This document shows positions 10,062-19,488 of a stretch of DNA of 64,000 nucleotides, in pieces. Source of the stretch: Sphingomonas sp. LC-1 (GTDB lineage: Bacteria; Pseudomonadota; Alphaproteobacteria; Sphingomonadales; Sphingomonadaceae); assembly GCF_025371035.1 (NCBI RefSeq), contig NZ_JANZXB010000006.1:166252-230251 (forward strand). Direction: 5' to 3'. Position 1 is the stretch's first letter; every line of letters starts with the position of its first letter. The notes under the pieces are model-generated. The model worked only from the letters and a program-made list of their open reading frames with translations, was not told where the DNA came from and made no database searches. A program made the position numbers and the translations under genes.

Positions 10062-11162
10062 ATGATCTTCCCCCCCGCCACCTTTTCGCGGCTGATCGTC
10101 AAGGTCGGTTCCGCCCTTCTCGTCTCGCCCGAAGGCGAAGTGCGCCGCGACTGGCTGACCGGCCTGGTCGCCGACATCGCCGCGCGGGTCCGCGAGGGGC
10201 AGCAGATCGCGATCGTCTCTTCCGGGGCGATCGCACTCGGTGCCCGCCGCCTCGGCCTGCCCAAGGGCGGGCGCGCCAGCCTGGAGGATGCGCAGGCGGC
10301 CGCCGCGACCGGGCAGATCGCGCTGAGCCAATGTTGGGCCGAGCTGCTCCATGCCCAGGGGCTGACCGCCGCGCAGATGCTGGTGACGCTGGACGATCTG
10401 GAGGATCGCCGTCGCTATCTGAACGCCGCCGCGACGCTCGGGCGCTTGATGGGACTGGGCGTGGTGCCGGTCATCAACGAGAATGACAGCGTCGCGACCG
10501 AGGAAATCCGCTTCGGCGACAACGACCGGCTGGCGGCACGAGTGGGTCAGGCGGCGGGCGCGAACGGCGTACTGCTGCTGTCCGACGTGGACGGATTGTA
10601 CGATAGCAACCCGCACACCAATCCGCAGGCGCGCCATATCGAACGGGTCGATCGGATCGACGCGGTCAGCGGCATGGCCGATGGCGGCTCCGCCTCGGGG
10701 ATGGGTTCGGGTGGCATGGTGTCGAAGATCGCCGCCGCGCGCATCGCGGTCAGCGCGGGTGCGCATCTTGCCATCGCTTCGGGGCGGATCGACCATCCGC
10801 TGTCGACACCGGCGCGCCACACTTTGTTCGTCGCGGAAAGAAGCGCCCCCGCCCGCAAGGCGTGGCTGGCGGGCGGCCTGACTGCGCGGGGCGCGATCAG
10901 CGTCGATGCGGGCGCGGCCAAGGCGCTGGCCGAGGGCGGCAGCCTGCTCGCCGCCGGAGCCACCGCCGTTCAGGGCCATTTCGCGCGCGGCGACCTCGTC
11001 ACCGTCGAGGGGCCGAACGGCACCATCGCACGGGGCCTCAGCGAATATGACTCGACCGAGGCCCGCGCGCTGATCGGCACGCGGTCCGACGAGCAGGCCG
11101 CGATACTGGGCCATGCGCCGCGCGCCGCGCTGATCCATCGCAACCATCTGGCCCTGCTGTGA
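10062..11162 (+). CDS. proB: Glutamate 5-kinase
   Basis: The 366-residue enzyme phosphorylates L-glutamate with ATP, the first step of proline synthesis. The amino-acid-kinase domain shows LIVKVGSALL, IVSSGAIALGARRL, VINENDSVATEEIRFGDND and LLLSDVDGLY. A C-terminal PUA domain (about residues 275-366) contains RGAISVDAGAAKAL and RGDLVTVEGPNG. The start at 10062 gives the standard N-terminus. The gene is in the obgE-proB arrangement common in alphaproteobacteria, but proA is not adjacent. It overlaps the next gene by four bases (GTGA). Confidence 0.96.
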   Translation: MIFPPATFSRLIVKVGSALLVSPEGEVRRDWLTGLVADIAARVREGQQIAIVSSGAIALGARRLGLPKGGRASLEDAQAAAATGQIALSQCWAELLHAQGLTAAQMLVTLDDLEDRRRYLNAAATLGRLMGLGVVPVINENDSVATEEIRFGDNDRLAARVGQAAGANGVLLLSDVDGLYDSNPHTNPQARHIERVDRIDAVSGMADGGSASGMGSGGMVSKIAAARIAVSAGAHLAIASGRIDHPLSTPARHTLFVAERSAPARKAWLAGGLTARGAISVDAGAAKALAEGGSLLAAGATAVQGHFARGDLVTVEGPNGTIARGLSEYDSTEARALIGTRSDEQAAILGHAPRAALIHRNHLALL

Positions 11163-12055
11163 TCGTCGCGGTGACGGGAGCGACCGGCTTTGTCGGTCGC
11201 GCGGTGGTGGACCGTGCCGCCGGTTCCGGGCTGAGCCTGCGTGCGCTGACCCGGCGGGCCCAGCCGTCGCGCGCCGGGATCACCTGGATCGCGGGTGCGC
11301 TCGACAAGCCGGAGAGTCTTGCCACGCTGGTCGAGGGCGCGGACGCGGTGCTGCATATCGCAGGCGTGGTGAATGCACCCGATCGCGAGGGTTTCGCCGC
11401 GGGCAATGTCGATGGCACCCGCGCGATGGTCGAGGCGACGAAGGCTGCGGGCATCAAGCGCTTCGTCCATGTCTCCTCGCTGTCCGCCCGCGAGCCCGAA
11501 CTGTCCATCTATGGCTGGTCCAAGCGGCAGGCCGAGAATGAGGTGACGGAAAGCGGACTCGATTGGACGATCGTGCGGCCGAGCGGCATCTATGGCCCGC
11601 ACGATACCGAGTGGCTGGACGTATTCCGCACCGCCCGGCTGGGGCTGTCCTTCATGCCGCCGCCGGGCAAGCTCTCGCTGATCGCCGTCGAGGATTTCGC
11701 CCGCCTGTTGACCATATTGGTCGCCACCGATGGCCCGCGCGCCGCGCTGGAGGTGGACGACGGGCAGGTGCTGACCCATGCCGAACTGGCCTCCGCCATG
11801 GGTGCGGCGGTGGGGCGGCGCGTGATGACGCTCCACCTGCCCAAGGGCCTCTTGAATCTGGGCGCGAGGATCGATCGAAAGCTGCGCGGGCCGGGTGCCA
11901 AGCTGACCGCCGACCGCGTCGGTTATCTCTGCCATCCCGACTGGACCGCCGATCCCGCCAAGCGCCCTTCCCCCGAGCTTTGGCAACCCGCAATCGCGCT
12001 CTCCAAGGGGCTGGCCGACACGGCGCGGTGGTATCGCGCCAACGGCTTGCTATAG
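11159..12055 (+). CDS. cerR: NAD(P)-dependent epimerase/dehydratase family protein, probable ceramide reductase CerR
   Basis: The 298-residue protein is an atypical extended short-chain dehydrogenase. It has the nucleotide-binding GATGFVG motif at the N-terminus and SIYGWSKRQAEN, carrying the catalytic Tyr-x3-Lys. In Caulobacter a gene of this family next to acp and spt encodes CerR, which reduces the 3-keto group of the oxidised ceramide formed after N-acylation. The same order (this gene, acp, spt) is present here, which is the main reason for the call; the sequence alone would also allow an NDUFA9-like reductase. Translation starts at a GTG overlapping the proB stop, so expression is coupled to proline and Obg genes. 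Confidence 0.65.
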   Translation: MIVAVTGATGFVGRAVVDRAAGSGLSLRALTRRAQPSRAGITWIAGALDKPESLATLVEGADAVLHIAGVVNAPDREGFAAGNVDGTRAMVEATKAAGIKRFVHVSSLSAREPELSIYGWSKRQAENEVTESGLDWTIVRPSGIYGPHDTEWLDVFRTARLGLSFMPPPGKLSLIAVEDFARLLTILVATDGPRAALEVDDGQVLTHAELASAMGAAVGRRVMTLHLPKGLLNLGARIDRKLRGPGAKLTADRVGYLCHPDWTADPAKRPSPELWQPAIALSKGLADTARWYRANGLL

Positions 12056-12122
12056 CAGCACGATACACGCGGTCGAAAAGCCGCCGCATTTGGGTGCCAC
12101 TGGCCCCTTTGAAAGGATCATC

Positions 12123-12368
12123 ATGAGCGACCGCCAAGCCATTTTCGACACCGTCGCGGCCCAGATCGCCCCCTTCAACAAGAAGGGCGTGGCACTGACC
12201 GAGGCGACGACCTTCCAGGGCGACCTGGAGTGGGACAGCCTGACCGTGATGGATTTCGTCGCCGCGATCGAGGACGAGTTCGACATCATCATCACGATGA
12301 ACATGCAGGCAGAGATCGAGAATGTCGGTCAGCTCGTCGACGCGGTCGAAAAGCTGAAGCAAGCCTGA
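12123..12368 (+). CDS. Acyl carrier protein dedicated to serine palmitoyltransferase
   Basis: The 81-residue acidic protein has the phosphopantetheine attachment motif in LEWDSLTVMDFV (the Ser of DSL). Conserved helices follow (FVAAIEDEFDI, IENVGQLVDAVEKL). In sphingomonads and Caulobacter an ACP gene directly upstream of spt delivers the acyl chain to the enzyme, distinct from the AcpP of fatty-acid synthesis. The 29-base gap to spt and the 67-base gap behind the reductase support one operon. An AAGGATCATC box lies upstream of the ATG. Confidence 0.9.
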   Translation: MSDRQAIFDTVAAQIAPFNKKGVALTEATTFQGDLEWDSLTVMDFVAAIEDEFDIIITMNMQAEIENVGQLVDAVEKLKQA

Positions 12369-12397
12369 CCCCTACAGCGCCCGAGACGGACCCTCCC

Positions 12398-13660
12398 ATG
12401 ACCGAAGCCGCCGCCCAGTCCCATGCCCTTCCCGCCGACGCGCCCGAAATCGCGCCGGAACGCGACCTGCTCTCCAAGTTCGACGGCCTGATCGCCGAGC
12501 GGCAGAAGCTGCTCGACTCGGGCGTCACCGATCCCTTCGCGATCGTGATGGAACAGGTGAAGTCTCCCACCGAGGCGGTGATTCGGGGCAAGGACACGAT
12601 CCTGCTCGGCACCTATAATTATATGGGCATGACCTTCGACGCGGATGTGATCGCGGCGGGCAAGACGGCACTGGAGCAGTTCGGTTCTGGCACGAACGGC
12701 AGCCGGATGCTCAACGGCACCTTCCATGACCATATGGAAGTCGAACAGGCCCTGCGCGATTTCTACGGCACGACCGGCGCGATCGTCTTTTCGACCGGTT
12801 ACATGGCGAATCTGGGCATCATTTCGACGCTGGCGGGCAAGGGTGAATATGTCATCCTCGACGCAGACAGCCATGCCTCGATCTATGACGGCTGCCAGCA
12901 GGGCAATGCCGAGATCGTCCGCTTCCGCCACAATTCGGTCGAGGATCTCGACAAGCGGCTCGGCCGGCTTCCGAAGGAACCCGCCAAGCTGGTCGTGCTG
13001 GAGGGCGTCTATTCGATGCTGGGCGACATCGCCCCGCTGAAGGAGATGGTCGCCGTCGCCAAGAAGCATGGCGCGATGGTGCTGGTCGATGAGGCGCATT
13101 CGATGGGCTTTTTCGGCCCCAACGGGCGCGGCGTGTACGAGGCGCAAGGGCTGGAAGGCCAGGTCGATTTCGTCGTCGGCACCTTCTCCAAATCGGTCGG
13201 CACGGTCGGCGGCTTCGTCGTGTCCAACCATCCGAAGTTCGAGGCGGTGCGCCTGGCCTGCCGCCCCTATATCTTTACCGCCTCGCTGCCCCCCTCGGTG
13301 GTGGCGACCGCGACGACCTCAATCCGCAAGCTGATGACCGCGCATGAGAAGCGCGAGCGGCTCTGGTCGAACGCGCGCGCATTGCACGGCGGCTTGAAGG
13401 AAATGGGATTCAAGCTGGGCACCGAAAACTGCGACAGCGCGATCGTCGCGGTGATCCTGGACGATCAGGAACAGGCCGTCATCATGTGGCAGGCGCTGCT
13501 CGACGGCGGCCTTTACGTCAACATGGCGCGGCCGCCCGCGACTCCGGCGGGCACCTTCCTGCTGCGCTGCTCCATCTGCGCCGAGCATACGCCCGAACAG
13601 ATCGAGACGGTGCTGGGCATGTTCCGCACGGCGGGCCAGGCGGTCGGCGTCATCGCCTGA
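12398..13660 (+). CDS. spt: Serine palmitoyltransferase
   Basis: The 420-residue PLP enzyme of the alpha-oxoamine synthase family condenses L-serine with palmitoyl thioester to 3-ketodihydrosphingosine, the first step of sphingolipid synthesis. With the start at 12398 the length and key residues match the soluble Sphingomonas paucimobilis enzyme: H159 (stacks on PLP), D231 and H234 in VDEAHSMGF, the PLP lysine K265 in GTFSKSVGTVGG, and R378 in NMARPP. The N-terminal 45 residues are mobile in the family. It is cytosolic, probably membrane-associated, and forms one operon with the upstream acp and reductase genes. Confidence 0.97.
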   Translation: MTEAAAQSHALPADAPEIAPERDLLSKFDGLIAERQKLLDSGVTDPFAIVMEQVKSPTEAVIRGKDTILLGTYNYMGMTFDADVIAAGKTALEQFGSGTNGSRMLNGTFHDHMEVEQALRDFYGTTGAIVFSTGYMANLGIISTLAGKGEYVILDADSHASIYDGCQQGNAEIVRFRHNSVEDLDKRLGRLPKEPAKLVVLEGVYSMLGDIAPLKEMVAVAKKHGAMVLVDEAHSMGFFGPNGRGVYEAQGLEGQVDFVVGTFSKSVGTVGGFVVSNHPKFEAVRLACRPYIFTASLPPSVVATATTSIRKLMTAHEKRERLWSNARALHGGLKEMGFKLGTENCDSAIVAVILDDQEQAVIMWQALLDGGLYVNMARPPATPAGTFLLRCSICAEHTPEQIETVLGMFRTAGQAVGVIA

Positions 13661-13706
13661 TCGCCCCATCGCGCGCGGCTTTGCATTATCCGGCGGCTGG
13701 GATAGC

Positions 13707-15635
13707 GTGAACGCCGTGATCGAGCAGGACAATCTCGGAGGGGTCGGCCGCTGGTGGACCTTTGCGCTGATCGCGATGGCGTTGGCCGGTGCGGTGACGC
13801 TGGCCATGCTGATCGTAACGATGGGCAACGCCAATCGCGAGCGCGACCAGGCGTTGGAGCGTCAGCGGCACAGCTATGAGGTGATGATCCTGGCCCGCAC
13901 GCTGGCGGGGACGATCGCACGGTCCGAAGCGTCGCTGGGTCGCTATGTCATCTCGGGCGACAGCAAGCTGGGCCAGCTTTACGTCGACGAATGGAATCTG
14001 GCGCGCGCGCAACTTGAACGGCTGGACGTGCTGATCGAGGAGACGCACCAGCAGAAGCGCGTCGAGCAGCTTCGCAAGGCTTATGAGGCGCGGGGCGACG
14101 AATTGTCGTTGATCGCACTTTCGACCACCTATCACCGCAACCGGCAGGCCTATGGCCTTTATTACCAGGCGCGACAGGCCGACGCGCTGTTGCAGATCAA
14201 CCGCCTGCTCACCGCACTGATCGAGGGGGAGCGCGTTCTGCTGGATCAGCGGAGCACGGCGGCGCAGGAAACGGTGCTCCACGCCAACCGGATCGCCGGG
14301 GGGCTGGTGATCTTCGGGATTGCGCTGGCGTTGGGGGCGATGCTGCTCGGCTGGCTGATGTTCCGCACTGTGGGCGAGCGGGCGGAGGCCCGCGCCGAGG
14401 CTTGGACCGAACGCGCCCGCGCCGAGGAACTCGCTGCCGCCGTCGATGCCGCGACCGAGGAACTGAAGGTGCAGGAAGCCAAGCTGCGCCAGGTGCAGAA
14501 GATGGACGCGCTGGGCCAGCTGACCGGCGGGATCGCGCATGATTTCAACAATATGCTGGCGGTCGTGCTGGGTGGATTGGAACTGGCACGCCGGGCCGAG
14601 GGGCGCGAGTCGGTGATCCGCCACCTCGAAAGCGCGACCGAGGGCGCGCATCGCGCCGCCGCGCTGACCCGCCGCCTGCTGATGTTCAGCCGTGAAGAGG
14701 CATTGACCCCTGAATGGCTCGCCCCGCGCCAGTTGGTGAGCGGCATGCGCGACCTGCTCGACCGCACGCTGGGCGATGGGGTGAAGGTGACGGTCGAGGA
14801 CACCACCACCGGCTGGACGATGTTCGGCGACCGGGTGCAGGTCGAAAACGCCATCCTCAATCTGGCGGTCAATGCACGCGATGCGATGGACGGGCGGGGC
14901 GAACTGACCATCCGCACCGCAGAGGTCCGGGTGGACGCCGATGCCCTGCCGCGGGCGGGGACGGGCGACTATGTCGTCCTGTCGGTGACCGACACCGGCG
15001 CGGGCATGACCCCCGAAGTGGCCGAGCGCGTCTTCGAGCCCTTTTTTACCACCAAGCCGGCGGGCAAGGGAACCGGCCTGGGGCTCAGCCAGATTTTCGG
15101 GCTGGTCGGCCAGATGGGGGGCGACGTCGCCATCCGCACGGCGCCGGGGGCCGGAACCACGGTCAGCCTCTATCTTCCTCGCCATTTCGAGACACACGCC
15201 CCCAAAGCGGAAGAAGCGCCCGCCGCCCTTCCCGAGGTGCCGGCGCTGGAAGGCTTGCGGATGCTGGTGGTGGAGGACGATCCGCGCGTGCTCGCCGCGA
15301 CGATGGGGGCGCTGCGCGAACTCGGCCATGATCCGGTCGCCTGTGGCGACCCGCGCGAGGCGGAAGAGCTGCTCGCCCGACATCCGGGCATTCGCCTGAT
15401 CGTGTCGGATGTGCTGATGCCGCATATGACCGGTCCGGAAATGATCGCCGCCCTCCGCCCCGCCCATCCCGGCATCGCGGTGCTGTTCGTCACCGGCTTT
15501 GCGGGCGAGACGCAGGCCACCGGGTTCGAGGGGCATGAGGTGTTGCGCAAGCCCTTCACGCTGGCCGGACTGGAGCGCGCTTTGGCGGCGGCGTTGAAGC
15601 GGGTGGCGTCGGGGCCTGTCTCGGCGGCGGCTTGA
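13707..15635 (+). CDS. Membrane hybrid sensor histidine kinase
   Basis: The 642-residue protein has two membrane segments (about residues 12-34 and 195-220) flanking a helical periplasmic domain of CHASE3 type, a short coiled coil, and a HisKA domain with the phosphoacceptor His278 in GGIAHDFNNMLAVV. A HATPase_c domain follows (NAILNLAVNARDAM, DTGAGM, GKGTGLGLSQIFG). A C-terminal receiver has its phosphoaspartate at 568 in VSDVLMPHMTGPE. The start is a GTG, 46 bases after spt on the same strand, so it may read through from the sphingolipid operon. The output regulator is not nearby. The ligand is unknown; a lipid or envelope cue is only a guess from position. Confidence 0.88.
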   Translation: MNAVIEQDNLGGVGRWWTFALIAMALAGAVTLAMLIVTMGNANRERDQALERQRHSYEVMILARTLAGTIARSEASLGRYVISGDSKLGQLYVDEWNLARAQLERLDVLIEETHQQKRVEQLRKAYEARGDELSLIALSTTYHRNRQAYGLYYQARQADALLQINRLLTALIEGERVLLDQRSTAAQETVLHANRIAGGLVIFGIALALGAMLLGWLMFRTVGERAEARAEAWTERARAEELAAAVDAATEELKVQEAKLRQVQKMDALGQLTGGIAHDFNNMLAVVLGGLELARRAEGRESVIRHLESATEGAHRAAALTRRLLMFSREEALTPEWLAPRQLVSGMRDLLDRTLGDGVKVTVEDTTTGWTMFGDRVQVENAILNLAVNARDAMDGRGELTIRTAEVRVDADALPRAGTGDYVVLSVTDTGAGMTPEVAERVFEPFFTTKPAGKGTGLGLSQIFGLVGQMGGDVAIRTAPGAGTTVSLYLPRHFETHAPKAEEAPAALPEVPALEGLRMLVVEDDPRVLAATMGALRELGHDPVACGDPREAEELLARHPGIRLIVSDVLMPHMTGPEMIAALRPAHPGIAVLFVTGFAGETQATGFEGHEVLRKPFTLAGLERALAAALKRVASGPVSAAA

Positions 15636-15774
15636 AGCGGCAGTTCGGGCGAAGGCCATGGGCGTTGCGCGGAAAACCCAAAGCCCAAAGGAGGGGGTGA
15701 CGCGCCCCGCCCCGCCCCGTATAGCCATGGCCGTTTTATCGCGCGAGTGATGTTCCCCGCATGAAGTCCCCCGC

Positions 15775-16974
15775 ATGAAGTCGATCGATCGCTACATGGC
15801 CCGGCTGATCGCGTTGCCCTTGTTCGCGACGCTGCTCATCTCGGCGATGCTGCTGGTGCTCGATCGCATCCGCCGCCTGTTCGAATTCGTCGCGACCGAG
15901 GGCGGGCCGATCAGCGTGGTGTGGCGGATGCTCGCCAACCTCCTGCCCGAATATCTGGGGCTGGGCATTCCGATCGGGTTGATGCTGGGCATATTGCTCG
16001 CCTTTCGCCGCCTCGCCACCTCGTCCGAACTGGACGTGATGCGCGGCGTCGGCATGAGCTATACCCGGCTGCTGCGCGTCCCCTATATGTACGCCATCAT
16101 ATTGGCGGCCCTCAACCTCGCCATCGTCGGCTATATCCAGCCGATCGCGCGCTATTATTATGAAGGGCTGCGCTACGAGTTGCGCACCGGGGCGCTGGGG
16201 GCGTCGATCAAGGTCGGCGAATTCACCCATCTGGGCGACCGCATGACGCTGCGCATCGAAGAAAGCCGCGACAATGGCCGCGACCTGTCGGGCATCTTCG
16301 TCCACGCCAACACGTCCAAGGGCGACTGGATCGGCGTGACCGCGGAGCGCGGGCGCTTCCTGGCGACCGACGATCCCAATGTCATCATCTTCCGCCTGAC
16401 CAACGGCACGCTGATCCACAACCGGCCGGAATTCCGTGCGCCGCGCGTCCTGACCTTCTCCAGCCATGACCTGCCGATCGACCTGCCCAAGTTCGACAAT
16501 TTCCGGCAGCGCGGCGGCCGCGACCTGGAATTCACGCTGCCCGAACTCGCGCGGCACGGCCAAGAGGCGCAGAGTGCGGAGGCGCGTGCGGGAAGCCGTG
16601 CCGAATTCCACTTCCGCGTGGTGGAAGTGGTGACGATGTTCCTGTTGCCGCTGCTCGCGGTCTCGTTGGGCATCCCGCCCAAGCGATCGACTTCGGCGCT
16701 GGGCGTGTTCCTGTCGATCGTCATGCTCGTCACCTATTTCAAGGTGAATCAATATGCCGCCGACATCGGCGCACTGGGGCGGGTGAATCCCGCGCTCGCC
16801 TTGTGGGGGCCGTTCACGGTCTTCGCGGGACTCGTTCTCTGGATGTATTATGTCACTGCCTATGTGCCGGGCGGCCAGCCGATCGGCGCGCTGGAGCGTG
16901 GCGTGGCGAAGCTGGCCAAGGCCATAGGCCGCTGGCTGCCGGGCCGTCGCCGCAAGAAGGGGCAGACGGCATGA
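15775..16974 (+). CDS. lptF: LPS export ABC transporter permease LptF
   Basis: The 399-residue inner-membrane protein belongs to the YjgP/YjgQ family. It has six membrane segments, three near the N-terminus (from about residue 10, SIDRYMARLIALPLFATLLI) and three near the C-terminus, around a periplasmic beta-jellyroll domain (about residues 130-270). LptF and LptG form the permease that extracts LPS for transport to the outer membrane. The order lptF then lptG with a four-base overlap is standard. In sphingomonads, whose outer leaflet is rich in glycosphingolipid, the natural cargo could differ; the sequence does not settle this. Confidence 0.9.
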   Translation: MKSIDRYMARLIALPLFATLLISAMLLVLDRIRRLFEFVATEGGPISVVWRMLANLLPEYLGLGIPIGLMLGILLAFRRLATSSELDVMRGVGMSYTRLLRVPYMYAIILAALNLAIVGYIQPIARYYYEGLRYELRTGALGASIKVGEFTHLGDRMTLRIEESRDNGRDLSGIFVHANTSKGDWIGVTAERGRFLATDDPNVIIFRLTNGTLIHNRPEFRAPRVLTFSSHDLPIDLPKFDNFRQRGGRDLEFTLPELARHGQEAQSAEARAGSRAEFHFRVVEVVTMFLLPLLAVSLGIPPKRSTSALGVFLSIVMLVTYFKVNQYAADIGALGRVNPALALWGPFTVFAGLVLWMYYVTAYVPGGQPIGALERGVAKLAKAIGRWLPGRRRKKGQTA

Positions 16975-18068
16975 GCCTGTCCAACATCTTCCCGTCGCGG
17001 ACGATCGCCATCTACATGGCGAAGATGTTCCTGATCCGCACCTTCGCCATTCTGTTCGCGGTGGCGCTGGTGCTCCAGACGCTTGACGTGCTGAGCGAGT
17101 CCGGCGCGGTGCTGGCCGCGCCCGGCAACGGGCAGGCGCAGGTATGGCGCTATGTCTCGCTGCGCGCGCCGCAGATCATATCCTTCCTGCTGCCCTTCTC
17201 GGTGCTGCTGGGTACGATCCTGACCTTCTTCACGATGAACCAGAATTCGGAGGTCATCGCGCTGAAGGCAGCGGGCATGTCGGCGCATCAGGTGCTGGCG
17301 CCGCTGCTGGTCGCCAGCGCGGGCGTCGCGGTGCTGAGCTTCGCGTTCAACGACCGGATCGTCCCGCGCGCCACCGCGACGCTGAGCGCCTGGCAGAAGG
17401 TCGAATATGGACCGCTGCCCATCGATAGCGGCGACCGGGCCAATGTCTGGGTACGCGACGGCGACGACCTGATTTCGGTCGACCTGATCCAGGGGCGCGG
17501 CGACAGGACGCAATTGGGCGGCGTGACGCTTTACGATCGCAGCGGCGGCAATTTGCGGGCGATCGTCCGCGCGCCGCGGGGACAGCGGGACGGAGCCGGC
17601 TGGCGGATCGGCCCGGCCACCCGGTTCGAGGTGGCGTCGGGCAAGCTGACCAATATTCCCTCGCTGGTCATCGGCCAGGGCGTGACGCCCGAGCAACTGA
17701 CCCTGGCCAGCGTCAACGCCGACAGCCTATCCTTCGGCGCCTTGTCTGGCGCGATCGATGATCTGCGCGAGGCGGGCCGTCCGACCAAGTCGCTGGAGGG
17801 TTCGCTCTGGCACAAGCTGTCCGCGCCGATGTCGGCGGTGCTGATGCCGCTGCTGGGCGCGGTCGCCGCCTTCGGCATCGCGCGGTCGGGCAAGCTGTTC
17901 GTTCGCGCCGTGATCGGGATGGCGCTGGGCTTCGCCTATTTCGTGGCGGACAATTTCTCGATGGCGATGGGCGATCTGGGGGCTTATCCGCCCTTCCTCG
18001 CGGCCTGGGCGCCGATCCTGCTCTTCTTCCTGATCGGTGAGGCGGTGCTGTTTCGCACTGAGGAATAA
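16971..18068 (+). CDS. lptG: LPS export ABC transporter permease LptG
   Basis: The 365-residue protein is the LptG partner. It begins IAIYMAKMFLIRTFAILFAV, contains LPFSVLLGTILTFFTMNQNS and ELTLASVNADSL-like jellyroll segments, and ends with three membrane helices after SLEGSLWHKLSAPM. The coupling helix region NQNSEVIALKAAGMS is the part expected to contact the LptB ATPase, which is not in this window. The ATG overlaps the lptF stop, which implies translational coupling and a 1:1 complex. No terminator follows; the next gene is convergent. Confidence 0.9.
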   Translation: MSLSNIFPSRTIAIYMAKMFLIRTFAILFAVALVLQTLDVLSESGAVLAAPGNGQAQVWRYVSLRAPQIISFLLPFSVLLGTILTFFTMNQNSEVIALKAAGMSAHQVLAPLLVASAGVAVLSFAFNDRIVPRATATLSAWQKVEYGPLPIDSGDRANVWVRDGDDLISVDLIQGRGDRTQLGGVTLYDRSGGNLRAIVRAPRGQRDGAGWRIGPATRFEVASGKLTNIPSLVIGQGVTPEQLTLASVNADSLSFGALSGAIDDLREAGRPTKSLEGSLWHKLSAPMSAVLMPLLGAVAAFGIARSGKLFVRAVIGMALGFAYFVADNFSMAMGDLGAYPPFLAAWAPILLFFLIGEAVLFRTEE

Positions 18069-18259
18069 GGCGGGCCCCGCCCGTCCTGCCTCCTACCTCC
18101 GTTCGCGCTGCGCGAAATCGAAGCGCACAGGCCATTATGGCGGCCTGCGTGCGGCTTCCTTGGGCTTTCGCCTTCGCTCAGGCTGAACAGGCAGCAGGGC
18201 CGATCGTCACGCCGGACGAAGTCGAGGCGCGTGCCCCGCCTTCGTCCGATGCAGGGAAA

Positions 18260-19354
18260 TCACTTCCCCCGACGAAGGGTGCTCATGCCGATCTTGGCAA
18301 CCAGCCCCGGCAGCCCGCTATAGCTCGCCTTGTGATAAGGCGAATCCGGGGTCAGCGCCGCGCTGATCCGGCGATGTGCCTCGCCTAGCGCATGATAGGG
18401 CAGCGACGGCAGCAGATGGTGCAGCGCGTGATAGCGCAGGCCCACGGGCGCCCACAGCCCCGGCAACAGAGCCGGGGGCGGCACATTGACCGAGTCGAGA
18501 TATTGCGCGGTCACCGTCATCTGCTCGCCCTCATTCTCCCACAAATGGGCGACGAGCGTGCGGACCTGGTTCAGCACCGCGACCGCCGAACCGATGGCGA
18601 ATCCGATCGCGAAGCCGCGCAGCGAAATGATGCCGACCGCCACCATCACGACCAGAGCCACCGCCCAGATCGAGGCGGCCGCATCGGTGCGGTTGAAACG
18701 CACCAGCGCTTCGCCCTCGGGCATGCGACGGCGGAACTGCGGGTTGATCGCCAGCGCCGAATAACGCTCGACCACCATCTTGCGCAGCCCCGGAACCACC
18801 CAAGACAAAGGCGACAGGATCGCAAAGCGGATCAGCAGCCCCAGCGGCGCCAGTGCCGACACCAGGATGAAGACCGGCAGCGTCCACGGCTTCATCAGCG
18901 CGAGCGGCAGATATTCGGGATCGTCGACCGTGCCATAGCGGGTCTTCGCATGGTGAAGGTTATGCACCCCCTCATACATAAAGGCGGGGGTCAGCAGCGG
19001 CACACCGACCAGCGCGTTCCAGCCCTCGCGGAAACGCGGCAGCGCCGAATGCTTCATATGGCTGACTTCGTGGATGAACAGCAGCGCGCGATAGAGAGCC
19101 AGCACCGCGACCACCGACGCGACGACGATCACTCCGGTCGAGGATGCCGTCACCGCCACGGCCAGTGCGGCATAGCCGAGCAGCGCACTGCCCGCCATGT
19201 CGGCCCAATAGAGGCGCGGATTTGGCGCGATCAGGTCGCGCGTCAGTTCGGCGGCGGCGCGCAGCATTGCCTTGTCGTCCGCGATCGGCAGGCGCGCACC
19301 GGGCATGGTGCCGGCGGCCGAGGCGCCGCGCTCGAAAGAAAGGGTCGATTCCAT
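18260..19354 (-). CDS. Fatty acid desaturase family membrane protein
   Basis: The 364-residue protein carries the three histidine clusters of membrane di-iron desaturases and hydroxylases: HEVSHMKHS, GVHNLHHAKTR and YHALHHLLPSLPYH, with hydrophobic helices between them. These enzymes use O2 to desaturate or hydroxylate acyl chains at the membrane. Substrate and position cannot be read from sequence. Location beside sphingolipid genes makes an acyl or long-chain-base modification attractive, but a glycerolipid substrate is equally possible. I chose the ATG at 19354 because AAAGGA lies seven bases upstream; frames open further upstream add unlikely sequence. Confidence 0.8.
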   Translation of the reverse strand: MESTLSFERGASAAGTMPGARLPIADDKAMLRAAAELTRDLIAPNPRLYWADMAGSALLGYAALAVAVTASSTGVIVVASVVAVLALYRALLFIHEVSHMKHSALPRFREGWNALVGVPLLTPAFMYEGVHNLHHAKTRYGTVDDPEYLPLALMKPWTLPVFILVSALAPLGLLIRFAILSPLSWVVPGLRKMVVERYSALAINPQFRRRMPEGEALVRFNRTDAAASIWAVALVVMVAVGIISLRGFAIGFAIGSAVAVLNQVRTLVAHLWENEGEQMTVTAQYLDSVNVPPPALLPGLWAPVGLRYHALHHLLPSLPYHALGEAHRRISAALTPDSPYHKASYSGLPGLVAKIGMSTLRRGK

Positions 19355-19488
19355 GGGCATATCCTTTGCCCCCATATAGTGGCGACACGGTGGCATTCCC
19401 ACGGCGGGCGATGACGATATCCTCACTCGCTATGATCGACCAAGCCGGTTAGGTACGAGGGCGAAATCATACGCTGGACCGATCCCAC

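Noticed and set aside
15736-16752. A long open frame antisense to lptF, and similar long antisense frames over spt, obgE and the histidine kinases
   Set aside because: They arise from GC-rich codon use on the coding strand; their translations are low-complexity Arg/His/Gln-rich and no family motif or ribosome binding site supports them.
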